A DNA stretch of 64,000 bases from Methylobacterium platani (GCF_001653715.1 NZ_LWHQ01000020.1:1-64000), one strand, 5' to 3'. Positions 8,367-18,152 are shown, counted from the stretch's first letter. Numbers and translations are program-made. Notes: generated by a model from the sequence alone, not told the origin.

Positions 8367-10199
8367 CCGCTTCGCATCCGCCAGGAACTCCGCCACCGCC
8401 TCCACGAAGGGCTGCCCGTAGGCATCGCGCTTGCGCTCGCCGACGCCGTGGATCGAGCGCAGGGCCCAGAGGTCGACGGGCTTCGAGCGGGCCATCTCGA
8501 TCAGGGTGCGGTCGGGGAAGATCATGTAGGCGGCTACGCCCTCCTGGCGGGCGAGCGTGGCGCGCAGGCCCCGCAGGTGCTGGAACAGCGCCTCGTCGGT
8601 CTCGGAGAGGCCGAGCGTGTCGTCGTCCTGGGTCGCCCGGCGGCGCTCCTTCGGGGCCTTCGGTTCGGGGTCGGGGCGGAGTTGCACCGGCTCGCGGCCG
8701 AACAGGATCGCCTCGCCCTTGTCGGTCAGCGAGAGGCCGCCGTAGCCGTCGCCGTTCTCCGCTACCGCGCCTGCGGCGAAGAGCTGGCGCAGGATCGCCC
8801 GCCACGCCGCCACCGGCTTGTCGGAGCCGACGCCGAAGGTCTTGATCTGGGAATGGCCGTTGCGGCGGATCTGCTCGCTCTCCTTGCCGTGGACGAGGTC
8901 GCAGATATAGGCCGCCCCGAAGCGCTGGCCGGTGCGCACCACCGCCGAGAGCACCTTCTGGGCCGGCACCGTGCCGTCGATGAGCGAGACGCCGCCGCGG
9001 CACAGGTCGCAGCGGCCGCACGGCTGGCTCTGCTCGCCGAAATAGCCGAGCAGCGACTGGCGCCGGCAGGTCGCGCCCTCGCAGAGCCCGATCATCGCCT
9101 CGAGCTTGCGGCGCTCGACCCGGCGGCGGTCGTCCGGCACCTCCTTCTCGTCGATCTGGCGCCGGCGGAGCGCCATGTCGTCGAGGCCGTAGAGGGTGAG
9201 GGTGTCGGCCGGCAGCCCGTCGCGGCCGGCGCGGCCGATCTCCTGGTAGTAGCTCTCGATCGTCGAGGGCATGTCGGCGTGGCAGACGTAGCGCACGTCC
9301 GGCTTGTTGATGCCCATGCCGAAGGCGATGGTCGCCACGACCACGACGCCGTCCTCCTGCAGGAAGGTGTCCTGGTTGCGCATCCGCACGGTCTGCTCCA
9401 GGCCGGCATGGTAGGCGAGCGCGTTGAAGCCGTCCTGCTGCAGGATCTCGGCGATCTGCTCGGTGCGCTTGCGCGACGAGCAGTAGATGATGCCGCTCTC
9501 GGCCTTGCGCGGGCGCAGGAAGCGGGAGAGCTGGCGCGTCGGGTGCTCCTTCGGCGCGAAGGTCAGGCGGATGTTCGGCCGGTCGAAGGAGTGGACGAAC
9601 AGCTCGGGCTTGCGGCCGCGGGGAAACAGCCGCTCGGAGATGTCGGCGCGGGTCGCGGCATCCGCCGTGGCGGTGAGCGCCACGGTCTGCACGTCGCCGA
9701 GCGCCTCGCGGGCGCGGGCGAGGTCGCGGTATTCCGGCCGGAAGTCGTGGCCCCATTGCGAGACGCAATGCGCCTCGTCGACCGCGAGCCGGCGCACTCC
9801 GGCGCCCTGGAGCGCCTCGATCAGCCCGTCCATCAGGAGCCGCTCGGGCGAGACGAACAGCAGGCGCAGAGTGCCCTGGCGGATGCCGCGCCAGGTCTCG
9901 CGGGAGCTCGATTCCGACACGGTCGAGTTGAGGGTGCCGGCGGCGATGCCGAACGCCTCCATCTGCTTCACCTGGTCGTGCATCAGCGCGATCAGGGGCG
10001 AGACGACGACCGTCAACGATTGCTCCACCAGGGCGGGGAGCTGGTAGGTCATCGACTTGCCCGAGCCCGTCGGCATCACCGCGAAGACGTCGCGCCCGTC
10101 GAGCACGGCGCCGATCACCTCGGCCTGGCCGGGACGGAAATCCTCGTAGCCGAAGGTCTTGCGAAGGGCGGCGCGGGCCTCGTCGAGGCGGTCTGTCAT
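8358..10199 (-). CDS. recQ: ATP-dependent DNA helicase RecQ
   Basis: A 613-aa superfamily 2 helicase, 3'-5' unwinding, for recombination and fork repair. Motif 0 [10 protein letters not shown] (16-25), Walker A MPTGSGKS (42-49), DEAH (141-144) followed by the aromatic-rich loop [13 protein letters not shown], motif [13 protein letters not shown] four-Cys zinc site lies in CEGATCRRQ...CGRCDLC, followed by a winged helix. The HRDC domain is C-terminal (about 530-605). ATG 10199 fits the RecQ family start; the frame stays open upstream but the added residues look non-coding. It is divergent from vapBC. Confidence 0.95.
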   Translation of the reverse strand: MTDRLDEARAALRKTFGYEDFRPGQAEVIGAVLDGRDVFAVMPTGSGKSMTYQLPALVEQSLTVVVSPLIALMHDQVKQMEAFGIAAGTLNSTVSESSSRETWRGIRQGTLRLLFVSPERLLMDGLIEALQGAGVRRLAVDEAHCVSQWGHDFRPEYRDLARAREALGDVQTVALTATADAATRADISERLFPRGRKPELFVHSFDRPNIRLTFAPKEHPTRQLSRFLRPRKAESGIIYCSSRKRTEQIAEILQQDGFNALAYHAGLEQTVRMRNQDTFLQEDGVVVVATIAFGMGINKPDVRYVCHADMPSTIESYYQEIGRAGRDGLPADTLTLYGLDDMALRRRQIDEKEVPDDRRRVERRKLEAMIGLCEGATCRRQSLLGYFGEQSQPCGRCDLCRGGVSLIDGTVPAQKVLSAVVRTGQRFGAAYICDLVHGKESEQIRRNGHSQIKTFGVGSDKPVAAWRAILRQLFAAGAVAENGDGYGGLSLTDKGEAILFGREPVQLRPDPEPKAPKERRRATQDDDTLGLSETDEALFQHLRGLRATLARQEGVAAYMIFPDRTLIEMARSKPVDLWALRSIHGVGERKRDAYGQPFVEAVAEFLADAKRAG

Positions 10200-10295
10200 C
10201 GGGGTTCTGCGGGCTGGTTGCGGGCGGCAAGTGGGACGGCTTGCGGGTGCTTCGGATCGACGGTAGCACTTCCTCCGCCGACGCGGGACGCCACC

Positions 10296-10538
10296 ATGAT
10301 GCTCGACATTCGCGATGAGGACGTGGACCGCCTCGCCGAGACGCTGGCATCGATGGCGGGACTCAGCAAGACCGAAGCGGTTCGTATGGCGTTGGCCAAC
10401 GAACTGCAACGGCGCGAACAGTCGCTGGCCGAGTTCTGGGCCCGCATCAAGCCGATCCAGGACGCCATCGCGGCCACTCCGTCCACCGGGCTGAAGGCCG
10501 ACAAGGCCTTCTACGACGAGCTGAACGGCCAGCCCTGA
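10296..10538 (+). CDS. vapB: VapB-type antitoxin (PSK transcription factor-like)
   Basis: An 80-aa protein with a small N-terminal ribbon-helix-helix-like part, [20 protein letters not shown], followed by [15 protein letters not shown], typical of VapB/PSK antitoxins. The C-terminal half would wrap the toxin. Two ATG codons in a row (10296 and 10299) leave the exact start open by one residue. Its TGA overlaps the vapC ATG by one base. It should bind its own promoter between recQ and itself, as these antitoxins usually autoregulate. Confidence 0.85.
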   Translation: MMLDIRDEDVDRLAETLASMAGLSKTEAVRMALANELQRREQSLAEFWARIKPIQDAIAATPSTGLKADKAFYDELNGQP

Positions 10539-10942
10539 TGTTCGTCGATGCCTCGGCGCTCGTCGCCATCCTGGCGCAGGAGCCGGGCTACACCCAGATC
10601 GGGGAGCGCCTGCATGCCGTTCCCAGCCGGTCGACGAGCGGCCTCGCCGTCTTCGAAGCGGTGATGGCGATCGCGCGCTTGAAGAGGCTGACGATCGAGG
10701 CGGCGGAAGCCCATGTGCGGGACTTCCTACACGCGGCGGCCATCACGGTCGTGCCGATCACCGATGCGGAGGCACGGGAGGCGCTTGCGGCTTTCGCGCG
10801 CTTCGGCAAAGGCCAGGGACACCCGGCCCAACTCAACATGGGCGATTGCTTCGCTTATGCCTGCGCTCGGACGCGCAAGGCGGATCTGCTCTTCGTCGGC
10901 AACGACTTCAGCAGGACCGACATCGTCTCAGCGAATCCCTGA
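10538..10942 (+). CDS. vapC: VapC-type PIN-domain ribonuclease toxin
   Basis: A 134-aa PIN-domain endoribonuclease. All four acidic metal ligands are visible: D4 (MFVDAS), E40 (AVFEAV), D103 (NMGDCFAYA) and D123 (GNDF). The toxin looks intact. It is cotranslated with the preceding antitoxin (ATGA overlap) and ends exactly one base before the convergent recF stop. Family members cleave initiator tRNA or 23S rRNA; the target here is unknown. Confidence 0.92.
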   Translation: MFVDASALVAILAQEPGYTQIGERLHAVPSRSTSGLAVFEAVMAIARLKRLTIEAAEAHVRDFLHAAAITVVPITDAEAREALAAFARFGKGQGHPAQLNMGDCFAYACARTRKADLLFVGNDFSRTDIVSANP

Positions 10943-12097
10943 TCACGTCGCCGCGACGCTGATCGCGCCCTCCGCCACCTGCACCACGTCCGCCCGCCCG
11001 CCCAGCTCCCCGAACAGCACCGGATCGGCCCCGGTCATCCAGACCTGGCCGGGCAGGGCTTCGAGCGCGTCGAACAGGCCGGCGCGGCGGCGGGGATCGA
11101 GATGGGCGGCGACCTCGTCGAGGAGCACCAGGGGAGCAAGGCCGCTCATCCCGGTGACGAGGCGGGCATGGGCCAGCACGAGGCCGATCAGCAGGGCCTT
11201 CTGCTCGCCGGTCGAGGCGGTGGCGGCGGGCACGTCCTTGGGGCCGTGGCGCACCACGAGGTCGGAGGCCTGCGGCCCGGCGAGCGTCCGGCCGGCGGCG
11301 CGGTCGCGAAACCGGTTCTGGCGCAAGGTCGCGCGGTAGCGGTCCTCGGCATCGACCGCCGGCCAGACCGCCACGAGGTCGTCGATGTCGCCCTCGAGCC
11401 GTACCCCGGCCCAGGGAAAGGGGGAGGCCTCGTCGCGGGTCGAGAGGATCAGGCTGTCGAGGCGCTCCACCGTCTCGCGCCGCGCCAAAGCCACCGCGAC
11501 GGCGAGCTCCGCCACCTCGCGCTCGACGGCATCGAGCCACGGTCCGTCGTCGGGCCGCTCCTCCAGGAGGCGGTTGCGCGAGCGCAGGGCCCGCTCCATG
11601 GCGTTGACCCGGGCGCCGTGGCCGGCATCGACGGCGAGCACCAGCCGGTCCAGGAAGCGGCGCCGGTCGCCGGCGGGCCCGCGGAACAGCGCGTCGAGAT
11701 CGGGGGTGAGCCAGACCACCCGCAGCTGCTCGGCGAAGGCGGTGGGCGAGGGGGCCGTCGCCCCGTCGATGCGGCAGAGCCGGCCGCCGCGCTCGTCGCG
11801 GCCCCGCGGCGGCTCCCAGGCGGTGCCGATGCGGTGGTCGCCGTTCGGCCCCTCCAGGGTCAGGGAGACGGCGAAGCCGCCGGCCCCGCCCTCGCGCGCC
11901 ATCCCGGAAAAGTCCGCCCGGCGCAGGCCCCGTCCGGGGGCGAACAGCGACAGGGCCTCCAGGATGTTGGTCTTGCCGGCCCCGTTCTCCCCCACCAGCG
12001 CGACGAAATGGCGCCCGACCGCGAGGTCGAGATCGGCGTGGTTGCGGAAGTCGCGGGCGATCAGACGGGTGACGCGCAAGGGATCGGGCTCGGTCAT
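10943..12097 (-). CDS. recF: DNA replication and repair protein RecF
   Basis: A 384-aa SMC-like ATPase that loads RecA at gaps with RecO and RecR. N-terminal LIARDFRNHADLDL, Walker A GENGAGKTN (36-44), signature STGEQKALL (about 295-303), Walker B PLVLLDEVAAHLD (about 322-334). ATG start at 12097. Part of the dnaA-dnaN-recF block on the minus strand, but separated from dnaN by an AT-rich patch with an unrelated gene. It ends back to back with vapC, with no spacer. Confidence 0.95.
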   Translation of the reverse strand: MTEPDPLRVTRLIARDFRNHADLDLAVGRHFVALVGENGAGKTNILEALSLFAPGRGLRRADFSGMAREGGAGGFAVSLTLEGPNGDHRIGTAWEPPRGRDERGGRLCRIDGATAPSPTAFAEQLRVVWLTPDLDALFRGPAGDRRRFLDRLVLAVDAGHGARVNAMERALRSRNRLLEERPDDGPWLDAVEREVAELAVAVALARRETVERLDSLILSTRDEASPFPWAGVRLEGDIDDLVAVWPAVDAEDRYRATLRQNRFRDRAAGRTLAGPQASDLVVRHGPKDVPAATASTGEQKALLIGLVLAHARLVTGMSGLAPLVLLDEVAAHLDPRRRAGLFDALEALPGQVWMTGADPVLFGELGGRADVVQVAEGAISVAAT

Positions 12098-12199
12098 CCC
12101 CGGGCCATATCACAGGTCGTCGGGAGGGCCGGCGATGTCGCGGGTGTTACGCACCGCGATGCGGCGTCTCGTAGCGGGCGCTGAGGTGGGCGAAGCCGG

Positions 12200-12907
12200 C
12201 TAAATACAGATGCATTAGGGCCGCCCTCGATATATTATAACTACTGCTTCTTTGATTGGAGGTATCATCGCCGATGCGTGCTTGGTAATAAATTATAAAA
12301 TAAATAAATTTAATTAGATTGGAAGATATTCAGTAATAAAAATAACTATTTTCCAGCGCCCGTAAATCCGTCTACAATCCAGCCAAGGGATCTGAATAGA
12401 AAATATGCACACACAGAAGTGATGAGAGATATTATACAAATGGTGAGGTCGCGAGCGGGAGCGAAAGGGTCATAATCGACTGGCGTGAGGCGTACCTTTT
12501 TATCGCCTAATGTGCGTCGACTTGGATCGCTCTCGACTGAAATTTCTTTACTATCAAGATTTGTTTTTGGGTTATAGCTAATATTTGATACTAAAAATCC
12601 AAATAATCGATAGATCTCGCCTTCGCCGTTGCTGCACCTCGCTGCATTCGGAGGAACATTATCAAAGATATTTTCGCACTTCGGAATTGGGCGCAACTCC
12701 CATAGGCCCGACGCCATACCCACACATAGCAGGGGCGCACCTACTACGATCCCGATTCGATGCAGTCCTGTAGCGGCACGGCTATGAGGATCAAACCTTA
12801 GGCCTCAATACTTGCCAGAATCTATTTAACCAGAATTTGCAACTAAAATTTTTCCTAATATAAAATGGATTGCGCGCGACTCTCGCCGCGCGCAATCCCG
12901 CCCTCAC
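12200..12907. other. AT-rich patch between recF and dnaN
   Basis: About 700 bases with much lower GC than the surrounding genes. Examples are the A/T runs at 12280-12315 and 12840-12865. It contains one plausible gene on the minus strand (12346-12723). I see no integrase, transposase or terminal repeats. The composition points to recent acquisition or relaxed non-coding sequence. Confidence 0.75.
12346..12723 (-). CDS. Orphan membrane protein with C-terminal anchor
   Basis: A predicted 125-aa protein with no recognised family. Residues 1-90 are polar with a few Cys. Near the end is a single hydrophobic segment, LTICIISLITSVCAYFLF (about 93-110), followed by a short tail, so it would be tail-anchored or a membrane-bound fragment. 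Its codon use is AT-rich, unlike that of recF and dnaN. ATG at 12723; no strong ribosome site is visible. It could be a genuine young or acquired gene or a spurious frame in low-GC DNA. Confidence 0.45.
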   Translation of the reverse strand: MGMASGLWELRPIPKCENIFDNVPPNAARCSNGEGEIYRLFGFLVSNISYNPKTNLDSKEISVESDPSRRTLGDKKVRLTPVDYDPFAPARDLTICIISLITSVCAYFLFRSLGWIVDGFTGAGK

Positions 12908-14029
12908 TCACACCCGCATCGGCATCAGCACGTAGAGCGCGGGCGCCCCCTCGCGGTCCTGGATCACCGTCGGCGAGCCCGGATCGGCGAGGCGGAAGAG
13001 CGCGGTGTCGCCGTCGAGCTGCGCCGTGATGTCGAGGAGGTAGCGGGCGTTGAAGCCGATATCGAGCGGGCCGGATTCGTAATCGACGTCCAGCTCCTCG
13101 GTCGCCGAGCCCGAATCCGGGTTGTTGACCGAGAGCGACAGGCGCCCGTCGGTCATCGCGAGCTTCACCGCGCGGCCGCGCTCGGACGAGATGGTCGAGA
13201 CGCGGTCGACCGCCTTGGCGAACTGGTCGCGCTCGACCGTCAGGCGCTTGTCGTTGCCGGTCGGGATAACGCGGGCATAGTCCGGGAAGGTCCCGTCGAT
13301 CAGCTTCGAGATCAGGGTGACGCCGGACGAGAAGCTGAACCGCACCTTGGCGGACGAGATCTCGACCCCGACGGTCTCGCCGCCGTCCTCGACGAGCTTC
13401 TGGATCTCGGCCACGGCCTTGCGCGGCACGATGATGCCCGGCATGCCGCCACTGCCCTCCGGCGCCTCCATCTGGACGCGGGCGAGGCGGTGGCCGTCGG
13501 TGGCGACCGCCCGCAGCTTGAGCGAGCCCTCCGCGTCGATGGTGTGGAAGAAGATGCCGTTGAGGTAGTAGCGCGTCTCCTCGGTCGAGATCGCGAACTG
13601 GGTCTTGTCGATCAGGCGCTTGAGGTCGGCGGCCGGCAGCTCGAAGCGGTGCGGCAGCTCGCCGGCGGCGAGATCGGGGAAGTCCGCTTCCGGGAGGGCC
13701 CCGAGGGTGAAGCGCGAGCGGCCCGAGCGGATCAGCATCTGGCCGGTCTCGCCGCTGGTCTCGAGCGAGACCTGGGCGCCGTCGGGCAATTTCCGGACGA
13801 TGTCGTAGATGACGTGGGCCGGCACCGTGATGGCGCCGCCGTCGACGACGTCGGCGGGAATCGTCTCGGTCACCTCGATGTCGAGGTCGGTGGCCTTCAG
13901 CTGGAGGCCGTCCGGCCCGGAGCGCAGCAGCACGTTCGACAGGATCGGGATCGTGTTGCGCCGCTCCACGACGCGGTGCACGTGGCCGAGCGACCGAAGA
14001 AGGGCCGCGCGCTCGACGGTGACTTTCAT
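12908..14029 (-). CDS. dnaN: DNA polymerase III beta sliding clamp
   Basis: A 373-aa clamp (E. coli 366 aa) made of three repeats of the processivity fold, tethering polymerase III to DNA. Recognisable parts are MKVTVERAALLRSLGHVHRVVERRNTIPILSN at the start (written with positions 1-32), LEVTATDLDIEV-like LKATDLDIEVTE (about 46-57) and the C-terminal YVLMPMRV, the clamp end that borders the peptide-binding pocket. ATG 14029 matches the family start; the frame extends upstream without support. It is 163 bases downstream of dnaA and probably shares its promoter. Confidence 0.96.
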   Translation of the reverse strand: MKVTVERAALLRSLGHVHRVVERRNTIPILSNVLLRSGPDGLQLKATDLDIEVTETIPADVVDGGAITVPAHVIYDIVRKLPDGAQVSLETSGETGQMLIRSGRSRFTLGALPEADFPDLAAGELPHRFELPAADLKRLIDKTQFAISTEETRYYLNGIFFHTIDAEGSLKLRAVATDGHRLARVQMEAPEGSGGMPGIIVPRKAVAEIQKLVEDGGETVGVEISSAKVRFSFSSGVTLISKLIDGTFPDYARVIPTGNDKRLTVERDQFAKAVDRVSTISSERGRAVKLAMTDGRLSLSVNNPDSGSATEELDVDYESGPLDIGFNARYLLDITAQLDGDTALFRLADPGSPTVIQDREGAPALYVLMPMRV

Positions 14030-14192
14030 CAGGGTGATCCGTGTCTCGAACGACCGACCGTTCAAGGCCGGCAACCGCAATCGTTGCCCCGTGCACGCAC
14101 GGGAGCGGAACTTTGGCGAAGGCGCTGCCCGAACGCAAGCCGGCTGGGGAGGCTCGTCCACGAGCCTCCCCGGCGGCGGCGGGTCAGGCGTC

Positions 14193-15695
14193 TCAATCCT
14201 GGAGCATGCGCTTCAGGAGCTCGACCTCGTCGCAGAGCGCCGTGTCTTCGCCGATCGCCTTCTCGATCTTGCGCACCGCGTGCAGGACCGTGGTGTGGTC
14301 GCGCCCGCCGAAGCGCCGGCCGATCTCCGGCAGGGAGCGCAGCGTGAGGACCTTCGAGAGGTACATGGCGATCTGGCGCGGCTTGACCACCGCGGCGGTG
14401 CGGCGCTCGGAGAGGATGTCGGAGCGCGAGACGTTGTAGCGGCTCGCGACCAGCTTCTGGATGTCCTCGATCTTGACCCGCTTCGGCTCGCGGTTCTTCA
14501 CGAGGTCGCGGATCGCCGTCTCGGCGGTGTCGAGGGTGACGGGCGCGCCGGTGAGCGTCGCGTGGGCGAGGAGCCGGTTGACTGCGCCTTCGAGGTCGCG
14601 GCCGTTGGCGGTGATCGCCTTGGCCACGTACTCGGCGACCGCCGGTCCGACCTCGAAGGCCGGGTGCGAGGCCCGCACCGCCTCCAGGCGCGTCTGCAGG
14701 ATCGAGGCGCGCAGGGCCTCGTCGAGCGTGCCGATCTCGACCACCAGGCCGCCGGCGAGGCGCGAGCGGACGCGCTCGTCGAGGGCTTCGAGCTCCGTCG
14801 GCGGCCGGTCGGCGGCCACCACCACCTGGCGCCCGGCGTCGATGAGGGCGTTCAGGGTGTGGCCGAACTCGGCCTGGATCGAGCGGCCCTGGATGAACTG
14901 CACGTCGTCGAGGATCAGGACGTCGATCGCCCGCAGCTTCTCCTTGAAGGCCAGCGCGCTCTGGGTCTTCAGGGCGTTGACGAAGCCGTACATGAAGCGG
15001 TCGGCAGTGAGGTAGATCACCCGCTTTCCGGCATTCTTCACGGAGTGGCCGATGCCGTGGAGGAGGTGGGTCTTGCCGAGGCCCACGCCGGCATGGAAAT
15101 AGAGCGGGTTGTAGAGCGCGGGGCCGCCGTCGTGCCGGGCGACCCGCTCGGCGGCGGCGTGCGCCAGCGCGTTCGAGCGGCCGACCACGAAGCTCTCGAA
15201 GGTCAGGCGCGCATCGAGGGGCGCGCCGCCGAGGTCGCCCTCGGGGGCCTGGCCGCGGGCGGCGCGCTCGGGCTCGGGAAGCTCGGCCGCCGGGCCGGGA
15301 GACGCGGCCGGCCGCGGGCTCGCGGCGGGCTTGGCCAGCGCCGGAGCGCCGGGCCGGGCCGGCGCCATCGCGCCGCGCACCCCGACCTCGAGGCTCTCGA
15401 TGCCGTCGGCCTCGCTGCGGAAGGTGGCGAGCACCCGGTCGAGATAGTGCGACTCGATCCAGCTCTTGAGGAACCGGGTCGGAACGGTGAGGCGGGCGAC
15501 GCCGCCGGAGACGTCCTGGAGTTCGAGGCGGGCGAACCAGCTCGCGAACACGTCCTCGCCGAGTTCCGCCCGCAGGCGGCGCTTCACCCGCTGCCAGGCT
15601 CCCGCGATCTCGGCTCCCGCGGTCTCGCGGCCGTCATCGCCGTTGCCGCCACGGCTGGAGCCGACCCCTGCCGCCAAGCTGCCGTCCACACGCAT
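14193..15695 (-). CDS. dnaA: Chromosomal replication initiator DnaA
   Basis: A 500-aa initiator. Domain I is [21 protein letters not shown] (33-53). Domain II is a Pro/Ala-rich linker (about 115-155). Domain III is AAA+, with [12 protein letters not shown], Walker [11 protein letters not shown], Walker [10 protein letters not shown] and arginine finger region [12 protein letters not shown]. Domain IV has the DNA-binding signature [14 protein letters not shown] near the C-terminus. ATG 15695; residues 1-30 are a Gly/Ser-rich lead typical of alphaproteobacteria. It is first in the dnaA-dnaN direction, with a 501-base gap upstream. Confidence 0.96.
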   Translation of the reverse strand: MRVDGSLAAGVGSSRGGNGDDGRETAGAEIAGAWQRVKRRLRAELGEDVFASWFARLELQDVSGGVARLTVPTRFLKSWIESHYLDRVLATFRSEADGIESLEVGVRGAMAPARPGAPALAKPAASPRPAASPGPAAELPEPERAARGQAPEGDLGGAPLDARLTFESFVVGRSNALAHAAAERVARHDGGPALYNPLYFHAGVGLGKTHLLHGIGHSVKNAGKRVIYLTADRFMYGFVNALKTQSALAFKEKLRAIDVLILDDVQFIQGRSIQAEFGHTLNALIDAGRQVVVAADRPPTELEALDERVRSRLAGGLVVEIGTLDEALRASILQTRLEAVRASHPAFEVGPAVAEYVAKAITANGRDLEGAVNRLLAHATLTGAPVTLDTAETAIRDLVKNREPKRVKIEDIQKLVASRYNVSRSDILSERRTAAVVKPRQIAMYLSKVLTLRSLPEIGRRFGGRDHTTVLHAVRKIEKAIGEDTALCDEVELLKRMLQD

Positions 15696-16196
15696 GACTG
15701 GTCCCTTCTCGGCCCGGTGGCGGCTGCCCGCTCCCGGTCCGTACGCAAGATACGCTTGCCGCCTTCGCCTCGGACGGAGGTCGGCGGCCGGGTCGAAGGC
15801 CTGGGGAAGTCAACCGACTTCGGCCTTTTTCCCGTGGTTCACCCCGGTCTATCAACAACTGGTCTCGTTTCTCTTAAGGCCCGCCGGCCCTCGAAAACCG
15901 CGAGGCGGGTCCGAGGGTTGGCGGTCGCCTCGTGGACCCGTCCACGGCGCATCGCGCCGCAGGGCGAATCCGGTCGAGCGAGAGCGGGACGAGACCCGCG
16001 CGAAGGGCGGGCATACGTGGAAAACTAGGCCGTGCGGGGGATGCTTCGCAACAGGAACGATTGGGCCTAAGGTAAAGCGATCCTTACGCAAGACGTCCGC
16101 CCACGCCCGATCCACAGCCTGTCCGGCGGCAAGGTCCTGGAATCGTGACCGTTTCGTTGAAGCACTGCCGCAGCCTTCGGAAAGACCCGTGCAGGC
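15696..16196. promoter_or_regulatory. dnaA upstream region with inverted repeats
   Basis: A 501-base stretch without a gene. It holds three notable things. (1) A hairpin GAAGTC-AACC-GACTTC (15806-15821), extended by AAGGCC (15796-15801) and GGCCTT (15822-15827) and followed by a T run, which reads as an intrinsic terminator on the plus strand, opposite to dnaA. (2) A perfect inverted repeat CGTGGAC-CC-GTCCACG (15931-15946). (3) Near-matches to the DnaA box at 15849-15857 (CTATCAACA) and 16109-16117. These are too few and weak for me to call an origin. Confidence 0.5.
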
Positions 16197-16874
16197 TCAA
16201 CGGCTTGTCGAGAACGGGGAGGGCCCGGGGGACAGGCCGGTGGACAGCGCGGGCGTGTCCTTCGCGCACTTGACGGCGGGATCGCCCGCCCCATCCCACG
16301 CCAGCACCGTCAGCTCGGGCCACAGCGCCCGCATCCGCTCCGCCTTCGCGGTGTAGGTCCGGGCGTTGGCGAGCGCCGGGTTGGGACGCAGCACCAGCCC
16401 GAACAGGTCGTCGAGGCCGAAGGGCGCGGCGATCGACAGGGTGTCGTCGGGCTCCAGCCGCACCCCGACGGCGTGGACGATCGCGGCGTAGCGCGCGAGC
16501 GCCGCGTCGGCATCGGGCAGGGGCGGGTAGGGGGTGCCGAAGCGGGCCTCGAACCAGAGATGGACCCGGGCCTGGTTGCGGATCTCGACCGGGCCGGGAC
16601 AGGGCGTCAGCACGGGTGCGGCGCGCCGCAGGATCGCGTCCTCGGCCTCCCAGGACGTGTCGGGGTCGAAGTAGATCAAGTCGTAGTCGCGGATGCCGTG
16701 CCCGCGGGGCCGGCCGGTCAGGGCGTTCCAGACCGTCTGGTAGAGGCAGCCGGCGACGAGGCGCCATTGCGGCAGGGCGAGGGAGCGGGCCGCCGCCAGG
16801 AGCGTCATCAGGCCGGGGTCGGCCCGGACGATCGCGGCGAGGCGGCGCCGGTGATCCGCCTCCTCAAGTGTCAT
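16197..16874 (-). CDS. Nucleotidyltransferase family protein (DUF925-like)
   Basis: A 225-aa protein of the pol-beta-like nucleotidyltransferase group. The core is seen as LVAGCLYQTVWNALTG (about 39-54) and GIRDYDLIYFD (about 60-70), where the two aspartates of DYDLIYFD would bind metal. Next is EIRNQARVHLWF (97-108), a conserved stretch of this family. Usual length is about 190 aa; the last 20 residues here are Pro/Ser-rich and may be an extended end. ATG at 16874, 12 nt after queD's 5' neighbour boundary. Substrate is unknown. Not obviously linked to queuosine genes upstream. Confidence 0.75.
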   Translation of the reverse strand: MTLEEADHRRRLAAIVRADPGLMTLLAAARSLALPQWRLVAGCLYQTVWNALTGRPRGHGIRDYDLIYFDPDTSWEAEDAILRRAAPVLTPCPGPVEIRNQARVHLWFEARFGTPYPPLPDADAALARYAAIVHAVGVRLEPDDTLSIAAPFGLDDLFGLVLRPNPALANARTYTAKAERMRALWPELTVLAWDGAGDPAVKCAKDTPALSTGLSPGPSPFSTSR

Positions 16875-16886
16875 GCGCCGACAGGC

Positions 16887-17243
16887 TCACGCGCCGGCAT
16901 ACTCCGCCCACGACATCGGCGTCTCGAACACCTTGACCGAGGCGAGCAGCGGCAGGGCGGGCTTCGTCTCGTTCCAGATCCAGGCCGCGATGTGCTCGGC
17001 GGTCGGGTTCTCGAGGCCCGGCACCTCGTTGAGGCAGTAATGGTCGAGCCGCGCGAGCACCGGCGCGAAGGCCGCCTCGACGTCGAAGAAATCGACCACC
17101 CAGCCGGTCGCCGGGTCGACCGGCCCGTCGAGGGTCAGCTCGACCCGGTAGGAATGGCCGTGCATGCGGTGGCAGCGATGGGTCGGGGGCACGTTCGGCA
17201 GCCGGTGGGCCGCCTCGAACGTGAAGGCCTGGGTGATCTTCAT
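16887..17243 (-). CDS. queD: 6-carboxy-5,6,7,8-tetrahydropterin synthase QueD
   Basis: A 118-aa T-fold enzyme that converts 7,8-dihydroneopterin triphosphate to 6-carboxytetrahydropterin in the preQ0/queuosine pathway. Zinc ligands are H13 (FEAAHRL), H28 and H30 (RMHGH). Catalytic C24 lies in THRCHRM. The later LDHYCLN and NPTAEHIAAWIW complete the family pattern. ATG 17243. It lies 74 bases downstream of queE on the same strand, so the two are probably one operon. queC is not in the window. Confidence 0.95.
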   Translation of the reverse strand: MKITQAFTFEAAHRLPNVPPTHRCHRMHGHSYRVELTLDGPVDPATGWVVDFFDVEAAFAPVLARLDHYCLNEVPGLENPTAEHIAAWIWNETKPALPLLASVKVFETPMSWAEYAGA

Positions 17244-17317
17244 CTGTGGTCGCGTCTGGGAATGAATGTGGACAGCGCCTTAGCACCGATGTCCGGGCGG
17301 GCGAACCCGCGGCCGGC

Positions 17318-17950
17318 TCACGGGATGCCGATCAGCTTGTGGGTCTGGAGGCTCAGGCGCCAGCGTCCGTCGCGCAGGCAGTGGGCCACCGCCGCCTCGG
17401 TATTGGCGATCCTGTCGGGTCCGTCCATCGGCTGGAGCCAGAGATGGCGGAAATCGAGCTCGGCCAGCGCGTCCGGGTCGAGGCCGGCCTGCGGGTAGAC
17501 GAGCTTCAGCTCGTGGCCGCGGGTGAGGCGCAAGGGGGCGCCGGCCTTCGGGCTGACGCAGACCCAGTCGATCCCCTCGGGCGGCACCTGCGTGCCGTTG
17601 GTCTCGACCGCCGCCTCGAAGCCCCGGGCATGCACGGCCGCGAGCAGCGCCTCGTCGAGCTGCAGCAGCGGCTCGCCGCCGGTGAACACCACGTAGCGCG
17701 GGCCCCGTGCCTCGCCCCAGCAGGCCGCGATCGCCGCCGCCAGGGCCTCGGCGTCGGGAAAGCGCCCGCCGCCGATCCCGTCGGTGCCGACGAAGTCGGT
17801 GTCGCAGAACCGGCAGACCGCGTCCGCCCGGTCGGCCTCGCGCCCGCTCCACAGGTTGCAGCCGGCGAAGCGGCAGAACACCGAGGCGCGCCCGGCCTGG
17901 GCGCCCTCGCCCTGGAGGGTGTGGAAGATCTCCTTGACGGCGTAGCTCAT
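17318..17950 (-). CDS. queE: 7-carboxy-7-deazaguanine synthase QueE
   Basis: A 210-aa radical SAM enzyme making 7-carboxy-7-deazaguanine from 6-carboxytetrahydropterin. The [4Fe-4S] cysteines follow the QueE spacing C-x14-C-x2-C: C31, C46 and C49. EIFHTLQGEGAQAG (7-20) is the substrate-binding start, and VFTGGEPLLQ is the GGEP SAM motif. ATG 17950. It acts directly after QueD in the same pathway, and the two genes are adjacent. Confidence 0.95.
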   Translation of the reverse strand: MSYAVKEIFHTLQGEGAQAGRASVFCRFAGCNLWSGREADRADAVCRFCDTDFVGTDGIGGGRFPDAEALAAAIAACWGEARGPRYVVFTGGEPLLQLDEALLAAVHARGFEAAVETNGTQVPPEGIDWVCVSPKAGAPLRLTRGHELKLVYPQAGLDPDALAELDFRHLWLQPMDGPDRIANTEAAVAHCLRDGRWRLSLQTHKLIGIP

Positions 17951-18152
17951 GATGTCGGTCGTCGGGCGCCGCCGGTCGGCGTCGCGCGCGTTGCTCCAGA
18001 TGACAGGGACGGTCGTCCTGCCGTGTCAGATGGGGATCGCGTCGGCAAGCGCACCGGGCGCGGGTCCGGTCCGCGCCTGTGGACGGGCCGGGGATGGCAG
18101 CGCCGCCACGCTCCCGCCACGGATCGCGCGTTCATGGGGGCGTCGCGCGGCG

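Noticed and set aside
15696..16196. Replication origin upstream of dnaA
   Set aside because: Only two weak DnaA-box near-matches, no AT-rich unwinding element and no cluster of sites. GC skew could not be computed.
17244..17317. preQ1 riboswitch before queD or in front of queE
   Set aside because: The spacer is short and lacks the A-rich pseudoknot signature; none was seen upstream of queE either.
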